Below are positions 11,175 through 20,836 of a stretch of 36,070 bases of DNA, in pieces. Within the stretch, counting starts at the first letter, position 1. Each line of letters begins with the position of its first letter. The stretch lies in NCBI GenBank assembly GCA_903901915.1, contig CAIUSV010000022.1:1-36070 (forward strand). The letters are read 5' to 3'. The notes under the pieces are model-generated. The model searched no databases. It saw only the letters and a program-made list of their open reading frames with translations, and was not told where the DNA came from. Made by a program: the position numbers and the translations under genes. This stretch comes from an uncultured Rhodospirillaceae bacterium (GTDB taxonomy: Bacteria > Pseudomonadota > Alphaproteobacteria > Rhodospirillales > Magnetospirillaceae).

Positions 11175-13128
11175 GCGCACCACCCGCGTCCTTCTTGCCG
11201 CCACCCACCAGACCGCCGACGGCATTGCCGATATTCTGGGCGTTCTGCTTGACCAGCGCTTCGAGATCCGGGCGATAGCTGAGATTGTCCCACGGCCCGC
11301 TCACCAGCACCGGCACCACCAGCCCACCGGCATCGCCGCCGCCTTGGCCCTGCAACGACGCCACCACCTTGGGATCGATGCGGTAATTGACGCTGCGTTG
11401 GGGCAGGTCGACGGTGCCCTTGCCCTCGACCCGAAGCAGCGGCGACTTCAGGGCGAGGTCGTTGTTGGTCAGGATACCCTTGGCGATGGTGAAGGTACCG
11501 CCCAGTTCGGCGAAGTCGGTCTTTTCGGTCGATGCCGGGCCGCCGGTAAAGGCGGTGGCAACATTGCGCGCCATGGCGGCGAGGTTGATGCCCTTGATGG
11601 CGCCGTCGAGAAAGGACAATGCCCCCTTGCCGTCCAGGGACGAGACGATTTGGCGCTGGGTCTTGCCCCGGCCGGCGACGGCGACGTCGAAATTGCCGGT
11701 GCCCGACAGACGGTCGGACCCGGCGGCATCGCTCAGGAACGGCTCGGCCTGAAGGCCCTTGAGCACGAACGCGGCGTCGAGTCCGACCCCGGGCTGGGCC
11801 CCGTCCAGCGCCACCTTCCCGCGGCCGTTGCCCTGATAGAGCGCCAGTTCGGTCAGATCGGCCACCAGTTTGCCGTCGTGCAGCGCCAGCTTCAGCGCGC
11901 TCTTTCCCACCTTGATCTTCTTGACCAGGATGCCGGCGCAGGTGAGTTGGAAATCAACGTCGGCGGCCTTCAGCCCCGACGCGTCGATGGGGTCGTCGCT
12001 CCAGCCGCTTTTGGCGGCGGGTGACGACGCCGCCGGAGCCTTGGCGTCGCTAGCGCCCGACTTGGCGGCGGGCTGCGCCCCTTCCGGCGGTAGATAGGGG
12101 TTGAGATCGAGCGTCTCGACGTCGAGACGGCCCTTGATGACCGGCTTGGCCCCGCCGACATTGACGGTGACCTCGCCCTTGCTCTTGATGGCGTCGATAT
12201 CGATGGCGGCCTGGGTAAAGGCGATCTGCGTCGCGGCGGCCGCCAGTTTGCCCTTGACGGAAAGCGGCCCCAGGCCGCTGCCGGCCAGGGTGATGGGCGA
12301 TCCGGCCCAGGCCGCCAGATTGCGCACCGAAGGAATACCAAGATCAAGGTCGCCGGCCAACCCGGCGCCGGCACCGCCCTTGGCGGTCCCCTTGAAGCCG
12401 ACCTTCACCGGTTCCGAGGTGATGGCGAGGTTGGTGGCCGAGGGCTCACCCGCCATCACCGCCTTCAAGCTGGCGACATCGACGGCGATCTCGATCTTCT
12501 TGGCGTTCCAGACCAGGCTTCCCTTGGCGGAGAACGGCGAATCAAGGCTCTTCAACCCCAGTTGAAGGTTGATGTCGCTCACCTCCTGCCGGGCGCCGGT
12601 CTTGCCGTCGATCTGGGTCAGCCGACCGTTGGTGATACGCACGTCGCCCAGACGAATGTCGTTGAGCCCGCCGCCGGAACCGGCGGTGGAAGCCGGAGCG
12701 GATTTGACCTCGGGTTTGGCCTCGGATCTGGTCGCCGCCGGGGCGTCGAACACCCAATTCCCCTTGCCCTGACGGTCGGTCTCCAGCGTGATCACCGGAT
12801 CGAGCAGCACGAAGCTGTCCACCTCCACCTTACCGCCCAACAACGGCATCAGCTTCAGGCGCACATCGACGGCGCCAAGGCGGAGCAGATCCTTGCTGGA
12901 ATAGCCGGGCGGATTGGACAAGGCCACGTCGCCGACCTGAACCGAGAGCGACGGAAACACCGCGACCGCGACCTTGCCTTGGATGGAGAGATCGCGACCG
13001 GTGGCGTTCTTCACCCCCGCCACCACCTCGTCCTTGATCTTTTCGGCCGGAACCAGCATGGGCAGCACGACCAGGCCGCCAATGATCAGAACCGCCAGCG
13101 CGGCGACGGCGATCAGGATCTTCTTCAT
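11146..13128 (-). CDS. AsmA-family protein
   Basis: A 660-residue protein with an N-terminal signal anchor (ILIAVAALAVLIIGGLVVLPML) and the bulk in the periplasm. The start has the AsmA pattern KIKDEVVAGVKNATGRDLSIQGKVAVAVFPSLSVQVGDVALSNPPG in pieces, and the C-terminal AsmA_2-like part has LDGKGALSFLDGAIKGINLAAMARN, an LTNNDLALKSPLLRVEGKG-like strand, and a final VPVLVSGPWDNLSYRPDLEALV. AsmA-like proteins belong to the bridge-like lipid-transfer group linked to outer-membrane lipid homeostasis; the specific role here is inferred. A low-complexity Ala/Pro/Lys linker lies near residues 350-375. The final residues after the core, GGLVGGGKKDAGGALNPLKLFGR, are a common tail in alphaproteobacterial members. 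It overlaps the convergent membrane-protein gene by 29 bp. Confidence 0.9.
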   Translation of the reverse strand: MKKILIAVAALAVLIIGGLVVLPMLVPAEKIKDEVVAGVKNATGRDLSIQGKVAVAVFPSLSVQVGDVALSNPPGYSSKDLLRLGAVDVRLKLMPLLGGKVEVDSFVLLDPVITLETDRQGKGNWVFDAPAATRSEAKPEVKSAPASTAGSGGGLNDIRLGDVRITNGRLTQIDGKTGARQEVSDINLQLGLKSLDSPFSAKGSLVWNAKKIEIAVDVASLKAVMAGEPSATNLAITSEPVKVGFKGTAKGGAGAGLAGDLDLGIPSVRNLAAWAGSPITLAGSGLGPLSVKGKLAAAATQIAFTQAAIDIDAIKSKGEVTVNVGGAKPVIKGRLDVETLDLNPYLPPEGAQPAAKSGASDAKAPAASSPAAKSGWSDDPIDASGLKAADVDFQLTCAGILVKKIKVGKSALKLALHDGKLVADLTELALYQGNGRGKVALDGAQPGVGLDAAFVLKGLQAEPFLSDAAGSDRLSGTGNFDVAVAGRGKTQRQIVSSLDGKGALSFLDGAIKGINLAAMARNVATAFTGGPASTEKTDFAELGGTFTIAKGILTNNDLALKSPLLRVEGKGTVDLPQRSVNYRIDPKVVASLQGQGGGDAGGLVVPVLVSGPWDNLSYRPDLEALVKQNAQNIGNAVGGLVGGGKKDAGGALNPLKLFGR

Positions 13129-13291
13129 CGGTTCACCCCACGATCGACGAGGTCAAGGCTTGGATGCCTAGGGGATATTCGCCCGGATGGGCGGTGCATA
13201 TCCACATCACGTCCCAGACCAGCGTAGCCCAACTCGGCGCCGCCGAGAAGCTTTCCCCTGCGGATACCGTCCTTCCGAACCACCCGCCGCG

Positions 13292-14155
13292 TCACGGCAG
13301 CGTCCGGGCAACGCGAAAACCGAGGGTGCAGTGGCGAAGGTCGGGAGAATCGGAATTGCTGCGCTCGGCCGAGCGCAGCATCCACGGCCGCAGACTCCAC
13401 GAGCCCCCCCGCTCGACACGGTCGCAGGACGGGGATGGCCCGGTCCATGCGCCGCCATCCGTCGGCGCCCCTTCGTAGTTGGGGTGCTCGCAATCCGCCG
13501 TCCACTGCCAGACGTTCCCCACCATGTCATAAAGGCCAAAGCCGTTCTTGTGCTGCGGATGGCCGACCGGGTGCAGCTTCCCGCCGGAGGTGTTGTCAAA
13601 CCACGCGTGCAGTTCCGCCTCGCCAACATCGTTACCCCACCAGAAGCTAGTCTGCGGCTTACCCGGCCGCGTCCCCCGCGCGGCATACTCCCATTCCGCC
13701 TCGCTTGGCAGGCGGTAGGTCTTCCCCGTCCGGTCGCTCAGCCATTTGACGTAATCCTGGGTATCCCCCCAGCTAACCCCGACAATCGGCGAGCGCCTGT
13801 TGGTCAGGGTGCGACCAAGCCGGCTATACAATTCCTTTTCACTCTCCACCCATTCCGGATCTCGGCACGCCTTTGCCGCCACGCACGACAGATATTCCCC
13901 CACCGTCACCGTATGCCGGCCGAGGGCGAACGCCTTGATGGTAACCGGATGGGGGGGCGATTCCTCATCGGAGTGCCACCTTTCCGACTCCGCCGATCCC
14001 ATGATGAAGCCGCCCGCCGGAAGCACCACCATCTCCGGGCAGTCGGCGCAATCGCGGAACACCTGCCCCGGCCGAGACTGCGCCCAGCCGGCCGAACTCG
14101 TCATCCCAAAGCCCACAACCATGAACACCGCCACGGCCAACGATCTGGACATCAT
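13292..14155 (-). CDS. Secreted SUMF1/FGE-fold protein, probably not a true formylglycine-generating enzyme
   Basis: A 287-residue protein starting at ATG 14155, with GGGAG close upstream and a signal peptide (MMSRSLAVAVFMVVGFGMTSSAGWA). The mature part begins FRDCADCPEMVVLPAGGFIMGS, followed by HPVTIKAFALGRHTVTVGEY, GVSWGDTQDYVKWLS, YRLPSEAEWEYAARG, GLYDMVGNVWQWTAD and a final RVERGGSW...SAERS...LGFRVAR. This is the complete SUMF1 domain order. The copper-binding cysteine pair that catalytic FGE enzymes carry between the GGSW and GFR motifs is missing, so sulfatase activation is unlikely. Many bacterial SUMF1 proteins of this type have binding or unknown roles. It sits alone, 163 bp upstream of the AsmA-like gene on the same strand. 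Confidence 0.88.
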   Translation of the reverse strand: MMSRSLAVAVFMVVGFGMTSSAGWAQSRPGQVFRDCADCPEMVVLPAGGFIMGSAESERWHSDEESPPHPVTIKAFALGRHTVTVGEYLSCVAAKACRDPEWVESEKELYSRLGRTLTNRRSPIVGVSWGDTQDYVKWLSDRTGKTYRLPSEAEWEYAARGTRPGKPQTSFWWGNDVGEAELHAWFDNTSGGKLHPVGHPQHKNGFGLYDMVGNVWQWTADCEHPNYEGAPTDGGAWTGPSPSCDRVERGGSWSLRPWMLRSAERSNSDSPDLRHCTLGFRVARTLP

Positions 14156-14336
14156 CGGTCTCCCGCCCCGGACCTGTTCGGCGGCGATATCGCCCCAGGG
14201 TGGATTCAAGAGGATGGCGGCGGCCTTGTCGAGGCAATCCCACGCCCGGGGACGCCTGTTGATCATGGATCAGGGCATCGTCGCCCTTGATGGCGAACGC
14301 ACGCATTCAGCCAACACGCCCCACGATGTGCCATGA

Positions 14337-15494
14337 CTAAGCCGTTTCACCGCCGGCCGCGGGCAGCCTGATGATGAAGACGGTCCCCTCATCCTCACCA
14401 TCCTGCACGGAGATACTCCCGCCTTGCTTGGTGATGGTGTCGTAGGCGATGGACAAGCCCAGCCCCATTCCCGAGCCGACATCCCGGGTTGTGAAAAACG
14501 GGTCAAAAATTTGATCGCGGATCGGCTTGGGTATGCCCGCGCCATTATCGCTCACGCAGATTTCAACCAAGCCCTCGTGGACCCAAGTGCTTATGCCAAT
14601 AATTCCGGGGCGCTCCGGCACAACAGCCTGCATTGCGTTCTGAATCAAGCTGATTATCACTTCGCTCATTCGGCCGGGGTGGCAATATACCGATGGCAGA
14701 TTAGGATCTAGATTTGCTTCCACGCGCGCTAACGGCCGCCACAAACTGGAGCTTACCGTAACGACATTGTCGATCAATCGGTTCAAGTCGGCTGAATGAG
14801 GTGGCGAGTCGATTGGAACACAGAAGTCCTTTGCAGAGTCAACAATTCTGGCAATCCGTTCTACACCCTTGTTTAAGTCTTCCAGTGCCGCAGGCAGGTC
14901 GGTTTCAAGGCGTGAAAATTTCTTCCGCACCGCATCAACCCCACACTTCTCAACATACTCGCGGCTAATTTCAATTAGATACTCAATCTCATTTGATATA
15001 TATCCAATATTATCCCCAATATATTGGACAGGCGTATTAATCTCATGGGCCATTCCGGCGGCCAATCGACCCGCCGCGGCAAAACGTGCGGCCTGAATCG
15101 TTTCAAACCGTGCACTCTTCAGCTCGACATGGGTCCGAATTCGACTCCTCACGATGGGCAGTGAATAGGGCTTGCCAATATAGTCAACCGCTCCAAGCTC
15201 CAGACCTTTGATCTCATCAGACGGCTGGGTCATTGCCGTCATGAAAATGACCGGAATATCAGCGGTGTGGTTGTCACCCTTTAGCCTTCTACAGACTTCG
15301 TATCCGTCCATACCCGGCATCATGATATCGAGTAAGATGATACCGGGAGGAGGCATTGCGTTTGCGCGTGAAAGGGCCTGCTCTCCATCGAGCGCGATGA
15401 CGATGCGAAACTCGTCCTTGAGGAATTCCGTGAGAATCCTGACGTTCTGGATTTCGTCATCAACAACAAGGATCGTCGGCTTTTCCCACTTCAT
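14337..15494 (-). CDS. REC-HisKA-HATPase protein, third gene of the phytochrome operon
   Basis: A 385-residue soluble protein with an N-terminal receiver (ILVVDDEIQNVRI; phospho-acceptor D56 in IILLDIMMPGMDGYEV; FMTAMT; YIGKPY) followed directly by a kinase core. HisKA has H150 in GRLAAGMAHEINTPVQYIGDN, and the HATPase has LIQNAMQAV, DNGAGIP and GSGMGLGLSIA. The ATG at 15494 lies 2 bases after the stop of the phytochrome gene, so the two are almost certainly co-translated. The receiver is the natural target of the phytochrome HPt domain; light could thus control a second kinase. No regulator follows it downstream. Bases 14640-15130 are visibly more AT-rich than the surroundings, which may mean recent acquisition or just weak codon selection. 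Confidence 0.92.
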   Translation of the reverse strand: MKWEKPTILVVDDEIQNVRILTEFLKDEFRIVIALDGEQALSRANAMPPPGIILLDIMMPGMDGYEVCRRLKGDNHTADIPVIFMTAMTQPSDEIKGLELGAVDYIGKPYSLPIVRSRIRTHVELKSARFETIQAARFAAAGRLAAGMAHEINTPVQYIGDNIGYISNEIEYLIEISREYVEKCGVDAVRKKFSRLETDLPAALEDLNKGVERIARIVDSAKDFCVPIDSPPHSADLNRLIDNVVTVSSSLWRPLARVEANLDPNLPSVYCHPGRMSEVIISLIQNAMQAVVPERPGIIGISTWVHEGLVEICVSDNGAGIPKPIRDQIFDPFFTTRDVGSGMGLGLSIAYDTITKQGGSISVQDGEDEGTVFIIRLPAAGGETA

Positions 15495-15496
15495 AA

Positions 15497-18400
15497 TCAA
15501 CCGCTCCCGCTTTCCAGGAAGGCGGCGCACAGATTATCCAGACTTGCCCCGGCATTACAAAAATCAAACATTGAAATACTGTTACGAAGATCACGACACA
15601 TGTCACCGAACTCTGTCTTGTCCAGACAAGACGATAATTCAGACGCCAGATCCAGCGACCTTGAGTCGCCGTTCATAATTAACTCCCTTAACTGCACGAT
15701 CGAGGTGAAGACCGCGTCGCGATCGAGAGGCGGAGCGGAAATGAGAGGCGACCCGGATTCCTCCCCGTCAGCCGGAGACTTGGCGCCCGTACCGTCACAT
15801 GAACGGAAGGCGGCTGATATTGCGCCGACCAGTGGGGTCAGCACATCATTCAACCGCCCCAGCAACGTCATCCCCGCTGCGACGTCGTGATTGGTGAAGG
15901 CTGCTTCGATTTCGGCCGCGATGAGCTGCACGTCACGCGCCTCGATGATGCCGGCTGTCCCCTTCAGGGTATGAGCCTCTCGGGCCGCGGAAACGATATC
16001 GTTCCCGTCGATGGCGCGGCGTATCCGCCCTATTACCCCCGCCTGTTGGCCCGCGAAGCTTTGCAGCGTTTCGACATAGACGCCCTTCATGCCGGCCAGG
16101 CGACGCAAGCCGGCTCGGATATCCAGTCCATCGATGCTGCCGGGCAACGGGATGTCAGGCGTATCATCCGCCGCAGCCGACGGGGCGAACATCTCCATGT
16201 CTCCGGAACCCGTGACCCACTTGCAGATCATGGAGTAGAGATTTGCCGGCTCGAACGGCTTGCTGATGAAGTCGTTCATGCCGGCCTCCAGGCACGCCGC
16301 CTGGTGGATCCGCATGGCATTAGCGGTCGTCGCCACAATCGGCAACTCGGCGAAACGCTCGTGCCGGCGGATCTGTCGGGTGGCGGTGAGTCCATCCATC
16401 ACCGGCATCTGCATGTCCATCAGCACGATCTCATAATCCTTATCCTGGACCATCTCGACCGCGGCGGCCCCGTCTGGGGCAATGTCCACCAGGATGCCGG
16501 CCGCTTGCAGAAGGCCGGTGGCCACCAGCTGGTTGGTCGGATCGTCCTCCACCAGCAGCAGCCGCGTTCCCTTGAGCAGAGAGATATCGCCGACCGACAG
16601 GACTGAGGCGGGCGAATGGCCGTGCACCGCCGCCCTCTCGTCGCCGTCCTGGGCGATTCCGACCCGGACGGTGAACCAGAAGGTGCTGCCCTCGCCCCAT
16701 CGGCTCTCAACTCCGACGTCGCCCCCCATAAGCGTGGCCAATTGCCGACAGATCGCCAGACCAAGACCCGTACCGCCGAACTTCCGGGTCGTAGATTCGT
16801 CGGCTTGATGGAAGGATTGGAACAGCCGGGCAATCTGTTCCTCCTTAAGTCCGATGCCGGTATCGGTCACGGCAAAGCGTAATCGGGCACGATTGTCGCG
16901 AATATCGTCCATCGAAACCCGAACCTGAACTCCCCCCCGCTCGGTGAATTTGACGGCGTTGCTGAGAAAATTCAGAAGAATCTGACCAATCCTCAACGGA
17001 TCGCCAATCGGCGAGCGCACCGCCGATGGCTCGACGCTAAGGGACATGCCAAGCCCCTTGGCTTGGGCGGAGGGCATGACCGCGGTCAAGGCGGCTTTGC
17101 CCACCTGGTCGAGATCAAAGGTAATTTCTTCGAGTGAAAGCAGGCCGGCCTCGATCTTCGAGTAGTCCAGAACTTCATTGAGGATGGTGAGCAGCCTTTG
17201 GGTAGACATCTGGATATTTTCTATGTATTCGCGCGACTGAGGCGGAAGGTTTCCCGCCAGGGCCAGATGAATGAACCCGAGAATTCCATTCATCGGCGTC
17301 CTAATCTCGTGGCTCATATTGGCGAGGAACGCGCTCTTGGCCCGGTTAGACTCGGTCGCGGCCAGTTCCGCAGTCTTGACCGAGGTAACGTCCGTGATCA
17401 ACACGATGAATCCGAGCACCTCGCCATTATCGTCGAAATCAGGAATGTACTCGGCCAGTGTGTGGCCAATCAAACCGTCGGGCCTGACAATTTCGCGCTC
17501 GAACACCTGCTTTTCACCTTTGAGTGCGTTTTCCGCGTAGAGCGCGTTCTGTCTAAACAGCTCCTCGCCGAGCAGATCTTTCATATGCATGCCGACCACC
17601 TGCTGGGGCGTACGGCCAAACCATGTCAGGTACGCGGGGTTGGCAAAGTGACAACACAATTCCTTGTCCCAGTATCCGATCATCCCCGGGATGTTGTCGG
17701 TGACGGTGTGGATGAACCTATTACGTTCGTCCAGCTTCTTGATTGCCTCTTCGGCCCGGTTCCGAGCCTTTCTCAACATCTCCTCGTTCCGCTTATATTC
17801 GCTGATATCTGAAAATATGGCGACATAGCGCTGTATTATTCCGCCAGCATTACAAATAGCCTTTATCTGCAATCGCTCCAGATAGATCTCGCCTGACTTG
17901 CGGCAGTTCTGGATTTCACCCTGCCATTGGCCGTTTGTGCGGATGGCTTCCCACATCCGGCTGTAAAAAGCGCGATCGTGGCGTCCCGAGCCGAGGATAC
18001 GGGGATTCTTGCCGATCACGTCGTCGCGCTCATAACCGGTTGTCGCCAGAAAGGCGGGATTAACATCGATGATGTTGTTGTCGGCGTCGGTGACGAACAT
18101 TGCGTCCGAACTGTTCTGATAGACCAGCGCCGCCATTTCCTGCGTTTCGGTAACGGTCCGGACCAGATTGGCGTTCTGATTGCTAAGACGGAAACGGGCT
18201 TGCCGGCCCGCCGCATGATCGAGGGCGCCCTTGAGGCCGCCGGCGACCTCGACCATCCAGTCCGGCCAAGCCTCGGCATGGCCGCGCCGTTCGCTCACCC
18301 AGCGGCCGAAGGACTGGCGAGGCAAATTGTTGCCCGCCAGTTTCTCGCGCTCGACCTGGTGCGGGATGGCGCCGCCCCATACCGTCGTCGATACGGTTTC

Positions 18401-19729
18401 ACGGCGGAACCACATGATGGTTTGGCAGCCACCGTCGCCGACGGATATGGCCAGCACCCCGGCCGCGCTCGGCGCGCGGCGGGTGATCTCGGGAACCAAC
18501 GCGTTGCAATGATCCGTGGCGAACACGCCGGCCTTGAATCGCGGCCGGATCGCTGCGGCCAGGGCGATCACGTCGGACTCGGCTGGCGTTTCGCCGACCA
18601 TGCTGACCCTTATCGCGGATGGGCCGGCGATACCGTCACAAACAACGATCGCCGCCCCACCCGTCCCGGGAAACAGCCCCCCCAGATCCATCGACTTGGC
18701 CAACAACGGTTCCACCAGATCGTCGGCACCAGCCAATTGCTCCAGCAACCTTGCATGTAGGGCGATGTGCTCGGCCCGGGCCGCAATTTCCGTCGTCGTT
18801 TCGATGGTGCCGAGACGCATCGCCAGCGCCAGGGTCAGGGCCTGAGCCTGATGGCGACGGGGAACGGGGATTCGCCAGGGACGGCGGTGATGGCCGACCA
18901 TCAGGCCCCACAGCCGCCCGTCGACAACGATCGACAGCGACATGGCGCCGTCCACCCCCATGTTTTTCTGGTAGATCAGGTGAACCGGCGACAGGCTGCG
19001 ACATCGGCAGCGGCCGATGTCGAAATCCCGTCCGGTACGCGGATGGATGAGCGGCATGATCACCGCCCCCTCGTAATCGCGGCTTGGGGTAAACCGTGCC
19101 GGTGACCGCAGATAAAGCTCCCTGGCCTGACGCGGGATGTCGGCCGACGGAAACGTGAAGCCAAGAAAGCTCTGATCCCAATCGATGACTCTGCTTTCGG
19201 CGATGACGTCGCCATGTCCCTCGGAATCGAAGCGGAAGACCAGTACCCGCTCCATTCCGGTCACGTCGCGCACGGCGTCGGCCGCGATGGCGGCGACGGT
19301 GTCGATGGTCGCGGCCGCCGACAGATGGGCCAGTACCCGGTACAGGGCATGATCCGCAAACCGGCTGTCGTCGTCCGTGGTCAGCGGCTCGATCTCGACG
19401 AGCAAGACGCCATCATGACAGTGAAGGGCAACTTCGGCGCCCAGGGGAGGCAGTGCTTCCGGCCCAAGGACGACGCTGACGCCTCCCTCGGCAACGCCGT
19501 CGTCCAGAGTTCCCGCCAGCACCTCGGCGGCAGCCCCGGAAAGCAGGTCGAAAAATGCGGTACCGGCGCAATCCTGGGGCCAGTCAAGCAGTCGCGGGGC
19601 ATTGTCACTGACCGCCAGCACCACCATTGTATCGGGATCAACGCAGACTAAGACCGCGTGGGGCTGAACCGAACCGGGCGCCTCGATACGCTCGCGTTCG
19701 CACGGATCGGCGCTCTCCCCGAAGGTCAT
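15497..19729 (-). CDS. bphP: Bacteriophytochrome hybrid histidine kinase with REC and HPt domains
   Basis: A 1410-residue red/far-red light sensor kinase. The photosensory core is PAS (Cys10 in [20 protein letters not shown], the biliverdin-attachment position of bacteriophytochromes), GAF (about 130-315) with [14 protein letters not shown] (D197, Y206), R244, SPVH (H250), NMGV and GLMVGHH (H280), and PHY (about 325-510) with the tongue motifs VWGGAIPH and LPRQSFGRW. Two PAS domains follow (about 528-650 and 670-785), then HisKA (H807 in [13 protein letters not shown]), HATPase ([22 protein letters not shown]), receiver (D1105 in [12 protein letters not shown]) and HPt (H1253 in [10 protein letters not shown]). 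The Ser/Ala order in the usual PASDIP motif is swapped. Its ATG overlaps the heme-oxygenase stop by 4 bp and has GGAGGAG upstream. It feeds a complete phosphorelay in one chain, probably onward to the REC-kinase gene. Confidence 0.96.
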   Translation of the reverse strand: MTFGESADPCERERIEAPGSVQPHAVLVCVDPDTMVVLAVSDNAPRLLDWPQDCAGTAFFDLLSGAAAEVLAGTLDDGVAEGGVSVVLGPEALPPLGAEVALHCHDGVLLVEIEPLTTDDDSRFADHALYRVLAHLSAAATIDTVAAIAADAVRDVTGMERVLVFRFDSEGHGDVIAESRVIDWDQSFLGFTFPSADIPRQARELYLRSPARFTPSRDYEGAVIMPLIHPRTGRDFDIGRCRCRSLSPVHLIYQKNMGVDGAMSLSIVVDGRLWGLMVGHHRRPWRIPVPRRHQAQALTLALAMRLGTIETTTEIAARAEHIALHARLLEQLAGADDLVEPLLAKSMDLGGLFPGTGGAAIVVCDGIAGPSAIRVSMVGETPAESDVIALAAAIRPRFKAGVFATDHCNALVPEITRRAPSAAGVLAISVGDGGCQTIMWFRRETVSTTVWGGAIPHQVEREKLAGNNLPRQSFGRWVSERRGHAEAWPDWMVEVAGGLKGALDHAAGRQARFRLSNQNANLVRTVTETQEMAALVYQNSSDAMFVTDADNNIIDVNPAFLATTGYERDDVIGKNPRILGSGRHDRAFYSRMWEAIRTNGQWQGEIQNCRKSGEIYLERLQIKAICNAGGIIQRYVAIFSDISEYKRNEEMLRKARNRAEEAIKKLDERNRFIHTVTDNIPGMIGYWDKELCCHFANPAYLTWFGRTPQQVVGMHMKDLLGEELFRQNALYAENALKGEKQVFEREIVRPDGLIGHTLAEYIPDFDDNGEVLGFIVLITDVTSVKTAELAATESNRAKSAFLANMSHEIRTPMNGILGFIHLALAGNLPPQSREYIENIQMSTQRLLTILNEVLDYSKIEAGLLSLEEITFDLDQVGKAALTAVMPSAQAKGLGMSLSVEPSAVRSPIGDPLRIGQILLNFLSNAVKFTERGGVQVRVSMDDIRDNRARLRFAVTDTGIGLKEEQIARLFQSFHQADESTTRKFGGTGLGLAICRQLATLMGGDVGVESRWGEGSTFWFTVRVGIAQDGDERAAVHGHSPASVLSVGDISLLKGTRLLLVEDDPTNQLVATGLLQAAGILVDIAPDGAAAVEMVQDKDYEIVLMDMQMPVMDGLTATRQIRRHERFAELPIVATTANAMRIHQAACLEAGMNDFISKPFEPANLYSMICKWVTGSGDMEMFAPSAAADDTPDIPLPGSIDGLDIRAGLRRLAGMKGVYVETLQSFAGQQAGVIGRIRRAIDGNDIVSAAREAHTLKGTAGIIEARDVQLIAAEIEAAFTNHDVAAGMTLLGRLNDVLTPLVGAISAAFRSCDGTGAKSPADGEESGSPLISAPPLDRDAVFTSIVQLRELIMNGDSRSLDLASELSSCLDKTEFGDMCRDLRNSISMFDFCNAGASLDNLCAAFLESGSG

Positions 19730-20289
19730 GGTGTCGGCTCCTCCGAACCGGGGCGGCAGAACCGCTGGCGCATGGACGTGCCGCGGCAGTTTTCTTCCAG
19801 GCCGTGGGTCTCCAGATGCCGGTCGAACAGATCCTCGATGTCGGCGAATAGCCCGATGGCGGCGGCGGCGGACGGGTCGAGGGAAGCCTGCGTCGCGGCA
19901 AACCGCGAAAATGCTTGCCCGTCTCCATCGCCGGGATAGCCGTCGATAACATAGCGCATACCGACATATTCGGATGGCGAGGCGAGGCAGCGGCCGGACC
20001 AGAACAACGTCGACGGCAAGCTGTTCAGCTCGGCCAGCCGCCCGAGCCGGAGAAGGTCATTGGCCAACAGAACGCTTCTTTTGCGGGCCGAATATTCTGT
20101 CGGGGCGAGGAATTTTCCAAAGCCCTGCTCCAATGAAAGATGCAGCCCAAGCAATTCCTTCAAGACGTTGCCACAATGCTCCACGGTCAATCCCACGCGG
20201 ATCAATGGTGTTACTAGAGGGTGATTGGCAGCCTTGGCTGCATTGCGCAGATCCATCCGTATGTATTTGTTGTTCTGAATACGGATCAT
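19726..20289 (-). CDS. bphO: BphO-type heme oxygenase
   Basis: A 187-residue protein that should open heme to biliverdin, the chromophore for the adjacent phytochrome. It follows the BphO pattern: [16 protein letters not shown] with H23 at the proximal heme-ligand position, [13 protein letters not shown], a basic [15 protein letters not shown] helix, LPSTLF, and the distal region [15 protein letters not shown]. The distal helix departs from the usual YVLEGSxLGG consensus, and the C-terminal part is short of recognisable motifs, so this is a divergent member. The assignment is strengthened by its position: first gene of the operon, 4-bp ATGA overlap with bphP. GGGGA lies 5-6 bases before ATG 20289. 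An internal ATG at 20256 is possible. Confidence 0.8.
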   Translation of the reverse strand: MIRIQNNKYIRMDLRNAAKAANHPLVTPLIRVGLTVEHCGNVLKELLGLHLSLEQGFGKFLAPTEYSARKRSVLLANDLLRLGRLAELNSLPSTLFWSGRCLASPSEYVGMRYVIDGYPGDGDGQAFSRFAATQASLDPSAAAAIGLFADIEDLFDRHLETHGLEENCRGTSMRQRFCRPGSEEPTP

Positions 20290-20836
20290 GAAATCCCCAC
20301 CTGCTGCGAGAACTTATGTTTACGAGACGGTCTGCTTACCTCAATCAATGGCGAGATCATTCGTTCATTAGAATTTCCGCAGACCGCAAAAACTACCTTC
20401 GCCTGTAGGCCGCCCGGCGCTTGCATGTAATAATTCAAGTCCGACAATATACGGCATCAGCATCACGCAATAATGCGAACCATAGGAAATCCATCATGGG
20501 CCGAGGCAGTCCCATTTGGTACTATAGCGCTGCATTTACTCACAGTACGTAAGCGCCAACTTCAAGCGCGACTGGCGCCCATCCCGGGACAACCCCATCA
20601 AAGTTTTATTTGCCCGAACATACCGTGTCATGCCGGCGACACGGTCAATTGCGACGTTCGTGGGAACGGAGCAGTTTCCGCCGCAAAGCGGCCACATCCA
20701 TAACAATGGGAAACAATACTCCCATATGGGATTAGTGTTACTTTGATGCTTCCTTGAAGGTAAGGCCGACCAAGCAAGAAACCTCAATACGACTTGGTCC
20801 ATGAACGATCAGGGCGGACGAGAGGGCCTTAGTACT
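20290..20836. promoter_or_regulatory. Divergent regulatory region between phytochrome operon and split aerotaxis receptor
   Basis: A 547-bp stretch without a convincing gene, noticeably more AT-rich than its flanks. It contains a perfect 8-bp inverted repeat ACCGTGTC-N8-GACACGGT at 20622-20645, a short hairpin GCCGC-AAA-GCGGC at 20680-20692, and three copies of an ATGGGA half-site: forward at 20706-20711 and a back-to-back palindrome TCCCATATGGGA at 20720-20731. The last group lies 106-131 bp before the PAS gene start. These look like binding sites for dimeric regulators, but the proteins are unknown. Promoter boxes could not be fixed. Confidence 0.5.

Noticed and set aside
20622-20645. PpsR/CrtJ-type light-regulator site at the 8-bp inverted repeat
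   Set aside because: The TGT and ACA triplets are present but 10 bases apart, not the 12 expected of the TGT-N12-ACA consensus.
20473-20802. Short open frames on both strands (76 and 88 codons) in the bphO/PAS divergent region
   Set aside because: No ribosome-binding sites and no family resemblance; the region is better explained as regulatory. A decayed gene remnant cannot be excluded.
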